DNA from: Artemia franciscana
Taxonomy: Eukaryota > Arthropoda > Branchiopoda > Anostraca > Artemiidae
Assembly (NCBI RefSeq): GCF_032884065.1
Contig: NC_088866.1
Location: 33,647,519-33,711,518, forward strand
Direction of reading: 5' to 3'
Length of the DNA: 64,000 bases
The notes under the pieces were generated by a model. That model had not been told where the DNA came from and searched no databases. It worked only from the letters and a program-made list of their open reading frames with translations. This document shows positions 22,991 to 37,100 of the stretch, one piece after another. Numbering within the stretch: position 1 is the first letter of the stretch; every line of letters begins with the position of its first letter. Position numbers and translations under genes: made by a program.

Positions 22991-23553
22991 CCTTTTTCTA
23001 CAGTTTCCTAATTTGCCAATATTAATTGGGTTGCTTCTAATTGATTGTTCCTTAGAATTCGTCAGCAATATGCTCTAGCACTAAAGCTAGTGAGTGGATC
23101 CTGATTTGGACAAATCAGTGCTCAGGGCACAGTGTTGACATCAGGGAATTGAACAATTTTCTATAATTGAATCAGCAGGATTTTTTGACGAAAAGTTATT
23201 TGTGCAATCAATAACAATGCAAAAGATAATCCGTTTGGATTCAAAAGCTTACTCTTCCTAGTTCAAAGATTAAACGAAGAGTGATCTAGCAATGATATAG
23301 ATATTAAGATGTAGTATTTTTTTTCTGTCAAGTTATGCTGCTTGCAGATTCTTAAACATCTTCCCAAATTCTGAGTTTCATTTTCGCTATAATTCAGACT
23401 CTTTAGTAATAATGAACTCTCTGTACTTTCGAATAGACGCAAGTCATGGAGCCTTTCAGAACTCGGGAGACGATTTCCCAGTTTCGAAACAAATACTTAT
23501 GTAGTATCTTTACAGTTCACTGGACCAACAGAGCGACAAATGTCCAGATAAAT

Positions 23554-23555
<2 letters not shown>

Positions 23556-23640
<85 letters not shown>
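23556..23640. repeat. (AT)n microsatellite, 85 bp
   Basis: Perfect alternating AT/TA run. Confidence 0.97.
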
Positions 23641-23641
<1 letters not shown>

Positions 23642-23799
23642 GTAATTGAGGATTAATCAACTCTTAATTGTATTGGGATAGTGTTTCTACAATTTTTTCA
23701 ATGATTAAGATACCGTTTGCCTTGCTAATCAAGTATTCACCATTGCCCACTTAGGAAAAACGTTTTCTCCTGTATATTTATTGTGCGGAGATATACCAC

Positions 23800-23900
23800 G
23801 CTTTACAATATGCAGTACAATATTACAATATGTATTACAATACATATATTGTAATATACGCTTAATAATATAGTAACACAAGCTTTACAATATGCAGTAA
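23800..23900. repeat. Short palindromic AT-rich repeat
   Basis: GCTTTACAATATGCAGTA occurs twice (about 23800 and 23881), with a stem of TATTACAATATGTA/TACATATATTGTAATA between. Confidence 0.7.
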
Positions 23901-25012
23901 AAAAAAAAGAATGTGCATTGTCAGTTTAATATACATATGCTCATATCTATTCCCTAAAATCTTAATAGTTTCGATTTATTAAAGTTATAAAAGTGAAAAT
24001 ATTAAAAAACAAAAAAAAACAGCAAAGTGCAAATTATGTTCTGGCCTCGAAAGGGCATAGGGGTTGTGAGCCCTAATCATGTTAATTTCAGCTCGTTTTG
24101 AGTTAGAATCTATTATTTATTGTAATTTATGTTTGTTTTGGGCTTCATTTATTTATTGATACTGAGCACTAACACTTCTAATTACCAATCCAATGAAACT
24201 CTCCAAAGTATATATGACCACACTTTGTATAAAAAACCCTATATACCCCCAGGGGATAACTTGCAACCCATGCCCTGAGGACTGTGGGGTGGTTGTCACC
24301 CTAGAATAATCGGAAAAGTGAAGTGCTTGGTAGGGAAGACTTTCGTTTTGAGGGGCTGGTGAGACTGTGTGAGGATGAATGTATTAAGGGTGTAAGCGGA
24401 TGAAGGTGTATGGTGGATAAGTAACCCTTGTACGCTAAATTACGCAATACCATAAGTAAAGAGCATATTAAAACGTCCTCAATTGCAAATCAAAAATTAA
24501 AATAGTGAATATGATAACTATCTAAAAATTAGAAAAAGGAATTCTCTCAGTTGTATTTTGGAAGATAATATAGGCATAGATACTCCTTTAACATCTTATG
24601 TGTTGCATTATCGCTGTTTCGCAAAGGTAAATATGAGGGACTAGTCATGAATATCCCAGGATCGAAAGTCTTTAGCTCAATGATTGGTGCTTTTGCGAAG
24701 AACTGTCAAAATTATATTGAAAGCTAAGATGGCTTCATTAGCAAGCTAGCGAATGACATCCCTTTAGTCTGTTATACACTAACCAACTAGGACACGCTAA
24801 CTCATATAGCAGATAAATGGTCTCGCATGCTAAATCACGCAATACTTTAGATAAAAGAAATACTATATTGTAGCTCAAAATTAAAATAGCGGGCGTGAGC
24901 ATCTTCTGTGTCTACTGGCTTGGAATACAAAAAAATAACCCAAGGAGTACTTCCAGTGCGCATACTAATGCCCGTCTCAGGTGTTGATTAATCAGTCACG
25001 GAGACTAATTAA

Positions 25013-26275
25013 AAATTAAGAAATTAATGACTTCTTCACATTACGTCTTGTTAACTAACATTATCAAGGGATTTACAAATTACAGTCACCGGTCAAAGTC
25101 CCTAGATTTTTTTTTCACAAACATCAGAAAAGTTCTGTCGAATTATTCTGGAGAAATATGTGTTTATTAGTATTAATTTCTAATCATTAAATAATGTCTA
25201 AAATCTAGCAATGGCTTATAATTAAGTAAATGACGGAGATAGACTGGATACCGAGTATTTTATTAAATAATTTGGTCGTCATTTTGAATAGTTGATGTTA
25301 TGTCCCCTAAGTAACTTGGGCTTTGAGATCAGTTATATGGTGAGATATTATCTGGTTACAGAGATTGTGGTGAAAGTAGAAGGTGTCAAGATGGGGGCCT
25401 AAGGTGATTAACTTGGTTGCAGAGCAAGTAAATATTGAGTTTGGGGACGATTCTGATACTTTGATCTCTACCTCTTCGAATACCATCATAAATATCACAA
25501 CTGCTAAAACATTCTAAAGCGAAGTTCCTTAAAAATACAGCTATTAAATTAAACATAATATCCTTATAGTTATTGTAAACCTCTTACTTCTTTGGCGCAA
25601 CTGTGAAAAAAAAACTATAGCGATTTCAAACACAATATCTAACAGACGCAGGGACCTCAGTAGTCAAGAAACATCGTTAATCTAACTACTGCTCCTACTT
25701 ACACAATATCTAATGCTAGCAATTAGTGATCAAACTCAATCGTCATTGAAAAAGAAAAAAATAAAATATATCCTATATGAACCAAGATTTCAAAAACTTT
25801 GATATTATTACCATTCCTTTATTAACATAATCGAGAAAAATATTATAAAATTTGCTGTTTAGCAAGATACAGTCATAAAAATATTTATTTAATGAAAACC
25901 AAAGCACATGTACTGAAGCTTAAGCAACTTAGAACTGAATTAATAATCGCTCAGTGTATTTTCACTATCTGACAGCTGTTATTTCTTAGATCTAAGTCTA
26001 TAATTGCTGCTTTACCTCAATTTTTGATTGTCCTGAAATTAATTTTAAAGCAGCGTCTTACATGTATATATCACTGCAACACCAAAAACACCTAACTTTT
26101 CCAAGAAGAAGCATACTAAATCAGCTTTCTACGAGATTGGTCCAAGCGACACTCCTGAAAAAAATGGCATAAATGTGGATTTGAGTTTGTTTTCTTGCAA
26201 AAAAAAATTCAGCTTAGAAGTTACCATAGTACTTAGATTTTCATTGATAATTGCTCAAAGTGCTGAAAGGCATCA
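25013..26275. other. Region downstream of the CRYZ-type gene
   Basis: AT-rich; no coding frame supported. Contains the presumed gene end near 26.2 kb. Confidence 0.5.
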
Positions 26276-26289
26276 TTTATTCTTTTATT
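26276..26289 (-). promoter_or_regulatory. Possible polyadenylation signals overlapping the CRYZ-type stop codon
   Basis: In gene sense the end reads GAATAAAAGAATAAATG: one AATAAA includes the stop TAA and a second follows within 10 bp. If used, the 3' UTR would be only a few tens of bases. The hexamers are seen; their use is inference in AT-rich DNA. Confidence 0.4.
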
Positions 26290-26458
26290 CGTCTGAAATA
26301 GCCAAAACCAATTTTCCTCTCGCACCACCTTCATGGCTTAAAACATTTGCATGAGCATCTTGCACGGCCTCCATTTGGTAATCTTTATCGATTACTGGTA
26401 CTAAGTAGCCTGTCTCCACTCCTGATATCACAGCAGCGGCCGTTTCTTTCCATTCCGC
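26285..26458 (-). CDS. CRYZ-like: CRYZ-type exon 7 (C-terminus and stop)
   Basis: Encodes the last 57 residues and TAA. Starts [19 protein letters not shown], then [19 protein letters not shown] and ends [14 protein letters not shown]. It corresponds to the family C-terminus (KPVIG...AHE...GATGKMIL) and is a few residues longer. Acceptor TTTTATTTCAG. Confidence 0.95.
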   Translation of the reverse strand, partial: AEWKETAAAVISGVETGYLVPVIDKDYQMEAVQDAHANVLSHEGGARGKLVLAISDE

Positions 26459-29400
26459 CTGAAATAAAAACATTTCAACTGTAATGTTAAGGTAATCTAA
26501 AATTTATGGTAAACTTAAGCATAATGTAAAGTAAAGTTAAGGCAAAGGATGTGCGCAGGGAGGAACCTTGGAGCCCGCTTCTCCCCTCCCACCAACTCCA
26601 AGGTTTTTTTTTTCCGCATTTCTGGTTGCTTCTTATTCAAAATAACCAAATTAACGTTTCACTTTTTAAAATGGAAAAAAACTCTTCATGTGATATATTT
26701 AGCTACCATTTGGAATAATCCTTCACTTTGGATCAAACCACTTTGATTAGCTTCAGCAGAGACTCTCCCTCGGGAGTCTTATGCATAGACTAAGCCCTAT
26801 CTGTTTTCAAGAATATGTCACAGAGGTCTATTTTTGGGAGAATTCAAAGAGTACTTTGAAATCAGAATCATGACAATCATAAAACCGGTCAAAGATACAT
26901 AGGAACGATTTTGTGGCTACAAAAATTTGCTGCAACGACTGCGTAAAATGGTATTTTTTCAAGTTTATTCAGAAGTAGATATTCTTTCTGGTCACTTTTA
27001 AGCTGTAGAGTTACGCTGGCCACTTTTAAGCTGACCACTTTATCTGTAGAGTATCTGTAGAATACCTAGAGTGAGCCTGGCGTATTTAAGTGTGTTTTCA
27101 ATAGATCAATATGTGTTAAATTATTTAAACAAGAAGTGCAACATTCTTAATTTCAGTCGAAGGTGTTGGAATATCAAAGGATTTTTCTTGCCGCGTAGGC
27201 TCTCTTTAATGTTTGCCGCTTGCTACTACTACTGGTGCTAATAAGTAATTGGAGCACCAAGATGCTTGAAGCTAACAAAGCAGAAGACACTCCTTTTGAG
27301 TCCCAGTCTACTGAAAACTTCACTCTACCCTCTCAACAATGGAGATAGAATTTCCTTTAAGTCTTTTCTTTGGCTTCTTCCTAACCCATTTAAGGAAAAC
27401 CTGCTTTTTATTTGGCTGTAGATGGATGACCAAAAAGAAATCTCTTAGTAATTTATCATCCGTCACCCAAGTATAATAACCTTTTTACGGCCCTAAAAAA
27501 CGGGATCAAACCACAGGTTGTTGTCCGATATAAAGTCGGTTAAAAATTACCTACAACTATGCTTATGCGATTCCTTTCAAAAATATCGACCATATTTTCC
27601 TTCACCTTTTAAAACACGTCTGTTTAAGAGCCATATGTCATTGCCGTTGCTTCTAAATCTCTAATACTAGCTTCTAGACTTATTTTTCTACTGTCCCAAA
27701 CTTTTTGAGCTGCCAAGGAACACGATGCTCCAATTTTGGATGTTCTACTTTTTACATCTAAATAGAAGAATTTATTAATTACTAGGAACTTGAAATTCTT
27801 TATTTTGGGGAAGGACAGCCTTGCAAGGGAAGTTTCATTACAAAGAGACAACATTTTTTTTTTAGTTTGGTAGCTCCACCCGGTTTTAATAAGGTCGCAA
27901 TCAAGTCGGAACCTTCAAGAGGTTTTTTTCTTGGGGGAGGAGGAGTAAGGAAGCTCGGAGTTCTTTATCTTTGGGGAGTGGGCTACCTTTTTCCTCTGGT
28001 CATCTCAAAGAGTATATGCTCCCTTTTTTTTCCTTGTATGGTAGTGGTCTGACAGGCTCTTAGGGTGATAAATACATAAAATATTCACGAATAAAACACA
28101 AGAGCAATGAATATTTTATGAGAATCAATTCCTTAAAAAAATTGTCTCGTTGCTTAACATCACGTCTTCAGTATCATTTATTAATATCTTAAGCTATATA
28201 ATGTAGGCAAACAAACGCGTTTCAGAAGTTTATTAGAGGATCAAACCACTTTATTCAGTAAGTTTCATTCAGACATCAATTTTCTGACATCAACGAACGT
28301 AACAAACGTAATTACTCAACGAACTTTATTACTCTAAGAAACATTTTACCCTACATTGTATCGATAGTATTGTTTTTTTCTACTTTTTTGTTAATGATTT
28401 GACAAATGAACCACACAAAACATATATCATTTTAATCTACGCGTTTTTTCCAATAAAGTGTAAATGACATTTGCTTTTAAAAGCAGGGTTGCCACCCTAG
28501 TGATTTATTACTATTTCTAGTGATTTTTTTTTTTTTTGCGTAGTGTTTTTTTTTGGCTTGTGTGTTTCTTGTGATATTAATTCTAAACTATTTATTTTTT
28601 CTAAGTCTAGTGATTTCCTAAGTTGTAGTATGTGAAGGGTAAATTCAAGTGAATAAATCATCCAGGAAGCTAATTATCGAAAGCAAAAGTTATGCTCTAG
28701 TAAAAAGTTAGTAACAGCCAATAAAACCCAAAACCTCTCTATGTTCTGTCTCAGAAAACATAGTTAACCAAATCGAGAGAAATTATCCTGACAAAATTTG
28801 TAAGCACAAATTTCCACAAATTAGAATTACATAGCCGATGTGCAAAGAAAGATTAATCGAAATTGATTGTTTTTTTTTAGCTTTGACATTTAGTCGTTAG
28901 CATATTGTAAACTTGGGCAGACCCAGTGTAAAGTTTTTCCTTTGGTTAGTTAGAAAAGCACCCCCTCTTCGATCCTTTCATTATTCATTACATTTCATTA
29001 TTATCAGATTTCATATTCATTATTATAGAATTCATTTCATTATTATCATTTCTATATTCAATTGAAACAAAAATCTACCAAAAAAGGTTGCAATTTGTTC
29101 AGACAGTTAAAAATAAAATAAAACATTTCAACACAAAAATAAAACTGAAAGTTCAAGTATTTTGGCTTCACACCTCGAAGCCATTATGAACGTCAAAAAA
29201 CATAAGGAGAAAAAAAAGAGCTTCAACAAAACATGGAAAAAAGAATAAAGAAAAAAACTATACTAAAAACAAAAGAATGACGAAAAGAAATACATATTTA
29301 AACAAAATCAAGTCACGCAACAATGCAAAAGGCATATGCCAGCCCGTTATGTAAAATAAATAGAGTATTTTTATTTAAAAATCTTACGTATGTTCAAGGT

Positions 29401-31027
29401 CGATTCAATTAAAAACCAACTACAGATAAAGAAACTATTGTGCTTGATAAATTTAATGAGCCTTTTTCGTTTCTAAATAAGCTGATTTATTTTTTAAAAG
29501 TCTATTTTATCTTACATTTTAAAATCAAACTGATATGACGCTGATTTTGCATAAAGTTTTAGCTTGTGTTTTTTTTTTTGTTTGTTAAACTATAATAAAT
29601 TGAATTTGAATAAATTAAATTGACATTCGTCTCTATCTCTACTAACACCGTGATACATAATTGTCTTAATTTAATTTCTATAATGTCACAAAGACTTTGT
29701 AAAAGCCTAATACAGTTACTAATTAATTTTGCTTCATCGAACGCAGTACTTTGGTGTGGAAGATCGAACAAACGCTCAAAAGGTTTCTAATTAATTATTT
29801 AAAAGAAAAAATCATACCTTATGCAATAACATAGACTATTGGAATATCGTACTGTCGGAGTTTAGTTTCAAATATTTTGGATTTCTTCAAACATAGTATT
29901 TTCCACATGAACAAGTTAGTCTATTTGTTCCACTTTATAAGTTTTTTTTATTACTTCTTTGCCCAATTTTACAATTAAATGCCCAATTAAAATTTCTAAA
30001 TGGTTTCTAAATGTATAGGAAAAATTTCTAATAAGAAAAAGTAAATATTTCGGTTAAATCACCGCTTGCCAACATTCACAAATTGAGGAAATAAGCAAAG
30101 GGCGCCAATTCAGGTAAATATGGGTGGTGGAGCGAGGATTGTCTCTATTCCTTTTATAAGGGTACAAAAAGGAACTGATCAGGTGTACAGCTTCACTTGT
30201 CTTGGTAGCAATATTAGTAAAGACAGTGGGAGCAGTGAAGATGGTAAAAGTAAAATAGCCAAAGCTCACGGTGTTTTTTCACTGTTAAAAAAAGTTTGGA
30301 AGAATAGGGAGATAAATCAACAAACCAGATTAGAATATTAGAAGCTACAGTGATGACAGTGGTCAAATATGGCTCTGAAGCATGGGCACTCCGAAAAGCA
30401 GATGAAAATTTACTAGATGTTTTCCAGAGAAATTGCCTATGGATTATTCTGGATACCCAGCTTACTGAGCGTATTTCAAACAGTAGGCTGTACGAAAAAT
30501 GTGGTTCAATCCCGCTTTCTGGGGCTATAACGAAAGAAAGGTTAAGATGGCTTGGGCACATTCTGCGATTGAAGGATGACAGATTGCCGAAGATTGTCCT
30601 TTTCGGCCAAACGTCTAGGGCTAAACGGAAAGCAGATCGTCCGCGGTTAGGATGGGAGATTTAAAGGAAATGGAAACTTCCTGGGAGGGCGTAAAGAGGA
30701 AGGATAGGAATAGACTGGGATGGAGTAGGAACATGCGTAGCTGTGTTGGCCTCAGTCGGCTTGGGGCTGCGGTGAGTTGTCAGTAGTATTAATAGTTTAT
30801 TTTTATGCCATTAACTGTATAATTAACTGATGGAGTGCATTTTCTAGGCATAGAAGGGTATTTTAAGAAAATATGGATCAAATAGGAGGTCGTTGAAAAA
30901 TTATCTGAAAATTAACTCTGTATAGGAATAGTTCCCATCTTTTTTTTATGCTTGATAAGTTAGTTAATGTTGCTGTTTAATTGGCAGCGCTTGATTACGC
31001 AACTAGGCATGTACGCTGTTTTTTAAG

Positions 31028-31120
<93 letters not shown>

Positions 31121-34100
31121 TTAAAGGAAAACGTTTTAATTTAAACGAACACTTTCATGATCTTGTATACCCGTTACTTTAAAATTCAAATTTTTAAAAA
31201 TGTCTTAGAGCCAGGGTCAAATCGAGGAGGGGTACCCGGTTTGACCACCCTCCATCCTGAAACTTTTGCCTAACTCATACAAAAGTAACAAAAACATATA
31301 TGAACAAATTTGTATTGCGTTTCAGTTTTCTTGTTAATACCCCTTCCTTCCCCCTCGAATAATAATCCTGGATACGGCCGTACCTGGAGACCACTTGGTA
31401 CTCTTCTTCAAGATGTACCACTTTTCTCCCTCGCTATACTACTGATATGCATCCTTCAGTTCTCAGTGTAATAGTTACAATTCAGCCGAAAGCAAAATAT
31501 TCAAATCTGGTCCGTGTTATCGGCAAGGTACCAAAAACTGTAGATTCAAAAGGCAATCAAAGTGGCTTGACACTAAGTGGCACTTGGTTGCCCACTGACT
31601 TCCGTTTAAACTATTTTATTATTTTAAGACTTGGGGATGGATATTAACAGACTATGAACTGTCTGGAGGTCTGCTTATTTAAGGGCCCGAAAGTTCTTGT
31701 TGTGAAGCTAGTTTTTTGGCGTGTGACAAATAGTTAGATCCACACTAGAAGGGCTGATCCTCTCTCGTCTGCTACGCGTATTTATCCTGGTTTGCGAGAA
31801 CATATCTATTTCCGACCAACACTTCATTAATTTTTGGAGGAAAAATAAATTTAAGCATTTATATTATTTGAATATTCTTTTTAGTTAGATTATTTTTTTT
31901 TTTTTAGCTCACACTTTGTACTTAAATAGCTGATCACTGATTAAATTTTTATAATATAAAATCGGTTGCTTACAGGTGTTGAACGGAAGAGAGCACAGCC
32001 AATAATTGATGCTTCTTCGGTCATAAGGAACCTAGGACTTATTTCTACGTTGCCACGATTTCCAACAACCTGCAAAACATAAATATAGTTAGGCACGTCA
32101 AGTCTCTAAGATCTAAATTTCATCTATGCCGAGTAGAAGCAACATAAATATGAATGGAGTGAGTACATTTTTTTCCGCTTGCCTTGCTGTGTCACCTTCC
32201 CCCATCCCCTCTCTCTCTCTATGTATTGTCGTCTATTTACTTTACAATCTCATGTTTTGGTGCTGAAGGAATTAATAAAATGAAATTGCTTGAAGAGTCA
32301 GTAAGATTGTTGATGGGTTCACTTAAGTCAAGAGTGGGATTTCAATTGGACTTGATATCGCTTTAGGGGGCTTCAGAATTCCATATGGAATATCCCAGTT
32401 TTATTTTAATTGCCACTGCTTGAAGATTTATGCCGCAGCAATCAAATGAAAGATCTGCCATCTAGAGCGATCAGCAAGATTAAATTCCATATTCACTTTC
32501 AAACTGAAAAATGTTTACGAGAGGAAAATCTTTAAAATCATTGATGTTATTATATCTGTACTGACTTTGAAAGGTCATTTTTTATTATCTACGCATGTTA
32601 TTGTTCAATCGGTAACTTTTAGCCAATCAGTAATATTCAACCATGAAACAACGACGTGTGACGTTGAACAACGGCCACTAGAAGGGAGTAGTTCTCATTG
32701 CCCCCCAGCTTTCTTCTAAGCTCCTCCCAAAATCATGAGTTTCCACAACTTTTGGGAGCTTCTTATTCAAATTTTCAATGAAAATTCGTATTTAGAATAT
32801 CTCCCCCAACCTAAAAAAAACTGAGAACGTTTCTGATGACATTTTTTTCCTATGGCTTCAGCCCGACTGGATGTGCTGCTTGCTTGTCAATAGCAAAACA
32901 AGATGGACATATTCCCCCTAACTATATTCTCTCATGTTTCTAAAATCAGGAGGTGTTGTGAAAAATTTTATATTCTTGACTGAAGGAAAGAGCAATGTTT
33001 AAACTTAAAACAGCCAGAAGCTACCCTAGGCATGAATTAGGTTGTAATAACCAATAGTTTGTATGTGCAATAACATATATTCTACCATGTTCTTTACCCT
33101 CTTTTCTCTCTCAAAAATTTCGATTCGATTCACGAACTTATGGATTACACATAACATCTGTCAGAACAACCAATTACTTTCATGGCTTAATGTGAAATTT
33201 AAACCTAGAAAAAAGGACTGACTTATCCATTTATTTTTCAAAATTCCAGTAAACTTTATTTTTGCTAAAATTGTACGAATAGTATACTAATCAGGCTATT
33301 TTTTCATCATAAATTAGTGCCAAGACATACCCTACTGACACATGTGAAAATGCTCTCCACGCTTTCGAAGTTGGAATGCTGGTCTCGTTTATCTCATGAG
33401 TTTTCAGTAAAGCATTCAAAACACTAAAACATACAGGATCGAAATTAGAGTTGATGTTCTACTGTTTACTCAGGATAGCTGTTATATTCGAGTATGTCTA
33501 TATCGAAGAAAATGTTATTAAGTAAGGACAAATATATATTCTAAATAATGAGCCAATTATATTCTGGTTAGATATGGAACCTCCAGATAAAACTAGTAAA
33601 GAAAGTGTAACTCCATTTCCTGTGGAGGTTTCTGATGCTTTGGTAGTAAAATCTAAAATAAAAAGCCTGAAAAAATAAATAAGAAGATACAAACCTTCGG
33701 ACACGACCTTCGTAAAGCATTTTTTTTTTTAGATAGCTTCGGATGTTTTAAGAATTCAACCCCAAATTTTCTCGATTTTTGTGCTTCATAACTTTTAATT
33801 CATTTGTTTAACAGCTTCTGTTATCTAAAGAAGCCTTTAGACTGCTTTTTAAATAGGCCGGCCTTCAAAGTACAACACTTCAAGTAAAAGATTACTCAAA
33901 ATTGGCATAAAAAATACTAATTCAGAAAATAAATTTTTTTCATTTTCCCAAAGCTTGTGTGGGCATTAACTGCTCGTTCTGGAGGCATGTAATTTTTGGA
34001 GGATTATGTAAATAACTCATGCAAAAGTAGCAAAAAAGGCAAGCTTAGTCAAAACCTACTGTAAATCGCTCACTTACACCTCTTTGAATTATGGTTAAAG

Positions 34101-37100
34101 CAAGTACTTTTTTTCATGGTTGCCACGATGGCTTTAATCTAGTAGAGAATCTAACTTTTAGAATCCATGTTGTTCTTTTTGTCAGCGCTTCCTTCCCTTA
34201 GAGGAATACGAAGCTTCCTGAATTTAAATAACAGTTTTTGCAGATTGTAGACGTCATGACAAGTTTTATGAGCTAAGCTTTTTCTTCACAATTACTACAG
34301 AATATTTTGCCTGTTTTTCCATCATCTCATTAAATATAAAGAAATTTTGTTCAGAAACCATATAAGGCTCCCAAGAAATTTTTTTTATCAAATATTTACG
34401 ATTACACAAAGAAAATTTCTAGAATTCGTACTATGAATTGCAAATAAATTGCAGCTATTCAAATTGCAGCGAGATTTATAATCAAAGATTAAACCACTCA
34501 CGATAATCCGAGCTCTTGGACCAATAACTGTTAAGTCTGATCCCAAGTTAATATCTGAAGCATTTTCAATAATAACATCAAAGCCTTCGCCACCAACAGC
34601 TTCAGCTGCCTTCTCCAAATATCCCTTCTCTCTGAAAATAGAAATATATCATATTATTATAATATTTACCTATATTGCTATAACACATAATATATATAAT
34701 ATTTACCCATTTATGGTTCAAATCATGCATTTGCACTCTTCTCTACTTTAAATTCTCAGACACATGGCATAGCTATTATTAATCATAGTTAGCAATAGGA
34801 AGTAGATGGAAATCCTCAGGAAGGTAGTAAGTATCTGCAATAGCCTCGTATTAAGAAGGAGAATCTGTTCCCAGGTACTCGCCTCTGTTCTAAGTAATCC
34901 TAATCATAATGAAGCTAAAATTGGTACTTAAACCAAAGAATAATACTGGGAGCCTGAAGACCTTCCACGGGCAGAATCACAGTCAGAAGAGCTCCGCATG
35001 AAGAAAGCACAAAGAAAAGCTGAAAGTCAGCGCAAGCTAGACACGAATATCCTGCTGGTTAAACTATACATTTATTGCCACATTCAAACTGATCAATGCA
35101 GGTCGAAGAATGTTTGAATGATAAGCTTTCGAATAGGATTATATTAAAAACTACGTAATTTTTACAGAAAATCTAGGGTGACATTAAAAAATAAAACCAG
35201 CATAAATTAGTACATATAAATAAATTCAAAACGAGAAAAATTACTGTTAATGAAGTTAATGAAGAAATCAAACATACCACAAATATGAGTTGCAACTAAT
35301 AATAGAGTCAGCCGCAGAAATTATCATAAATAAAAGGCTTACAAGCCAACATAAATGACTGCAGCAAAAGCCAACAAGAATCTTGGCAATAACGAAGAGA
35401 GCATTGAGCTCTAGATCATCAGCTATTACCACCAAGCTTCTAAAAGGCATAATACGACAAAAATATAAACTTGGAATATACGTTGCCATCATGCTCAATG
35501 AGTTGGATCAATCGGCTTAAGAATCGATAGACAACAAAATGTGTCAGGAGTGTTCAAGATTCATTATGTCGAATTAGCCTCCGAGAACAGAAAAAAACAT
35601 CCCTCACATACTTTAGTAAGCGTAAAGATTTGTCGACAACTTTGAAGCTGCTCTGTGACCAAATGCTATACCAAACCTGCTCCAGTTAGACAATTCTTCG
35701 ACAACTTCGACTCTATATGATGCACCTAAGACCAAAATGCGTAACCAGTTTTTCCCCAACCCGTTGCCCGGCCGACTTGCCCTATTTGTTCAGCTAAACA
35801 ATAATTTTTACTCCTTGTGATAAAGCTCCCATATTATTTGGTGAAAAGGAGTGATACAAAAAGTCATGGTGCACAGTTTAGAGTGTACAAAATGAGATGA
35901 ACCACTATCACAACAATGGGTCTTAGAGCACTTATCCTTGTCAAACGCAATCAAAGGCAATTTTAGCAGAAAACTCTGAATAATTATAGAAATATCAAAC
36001 GAACCTAGAAAAATCAGGAATTCTCTTTGATAAGACGAAGATTTCTTTAGCCTTATGACTGTAATCATCTACTTTTGCAGTAATGTTCCCTGTGAGGGAA
36101 TTTATTTAGATGAAGAGGAAATCAATTAAAACAATAAAAAGCAGACAAATAAAAAAAAAAACAAGATAAGCTGCTAAGCAAATCTTCCAGCCTCCTCGTA
36201 AAGGGGGGTCCCCCTCCTTACAAGCGGACCTACATGTGGTCACAAGTGCCTACCCCTAGTTGGCCAGAGTCAATCCTCAAACACACTGCTTGTGGAAAGT
36301 GAACAACCCAAACAGGTTAATAAATAATCTTTTTATGTTGTATATCAGGTTTCATGTACTATTAAGCATATTTCCATTTAAAATCAAAATTTTACCTTTG
36401 TAAATTCTAGCAAATTGCTAAATTTTGGCAAATCCAAGACGAAGAGTTCTAATGATATCCTAAGCCTTCAAAAAATACCCCTTCGATCGCTTTCCGTTTC
36501 TTTAGTAGTTTTTCTGACAGTTGAAAGAAAAAACTAATATCATTGAAAATATAGGTTTATTTTAATTCATACAATATTAGCATGATTTTTTCAAAGGAAT
36601 TATCATATTTGCGTGTCAAATTTGTCTGTGGCATATGTGTACCTAGTTCCTAGTTCAATTTTTTAAAAAATAAATTTAAGAGGAATTCAGCATAAGAAAT
36701 TAGGACACAGTTTTATGGACAAAAATTATATTAATTTATCTTCACATTAAAAGATTCAAGGTACTTCAACCTTTCCCAGAGAACAAGTTCGATTCTTGCA
36801 AAAATTGTACTTGATAAAAGGGACCCAAGGAGCCATCTTTGACAGATAAATTCAATAGCACGTGTCATTCCTCCTCCTCTGTTTGGATAGGTGTACATCC
36901 TACCATACATATTTCTATTTCTTTTAAATATGACATAGCTATCAGTTATCAGTTATGTGGTGACATAGGCCATTAGGTATCAATTACTTATCAGTTATAT
37001 GGTATATCAATTATATGAGCATATTTATTAGAAATTTAGCTTCTGAGCTAAAACTTTATGGGAGGGGATTACAATCCCTCTAGAAAAGTCTTAGCATCCA

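Larger units (their letters stand above)
20862..25012. mobile_element. Large element with inverted arms of nearly 500 bp
   Basis: The left arm 21331-21838 and the right arm 24416-24894 are inverted copies. Shared words include GCTATTTTAATT.TGAGCTAC, TTTAGCATGC, CATTTATCTGCTATAT, TAGCGTGTCCTAGTT, TTAGTGTATAAC, TTGACAGTTCTTC.CAAAAGCACC, TTTACCTTTGCGAAACAG, CATAAGATGT and AAGGGTTACTTATCC. Weaker inverted similarity reaches 20862 and 25012, with a homopolymer repeat (21040-21330) inserted in the left arm. The interior holds LINE fragments and an AT tract, and no transposase was recognised. Confidence 0.8.

Noticed and set aside
23446..23649. Frame ending in Tyr-Ile repeats
   Set aside because: Translation of the (AT)n microsatellite.
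30214..30561. 115-codon minus-strand frame
   Set aside because: Shadow of the plus-strand LINE post-RT domain, which carries the recognisable motifs.
36190..36225. GTAAAGGGGGGTCCCCC...CTTAC hairpin as a regulatory element
   Set aside because: Imperfect, low-complexity G/C stem in an intron; nothing links it to a function.
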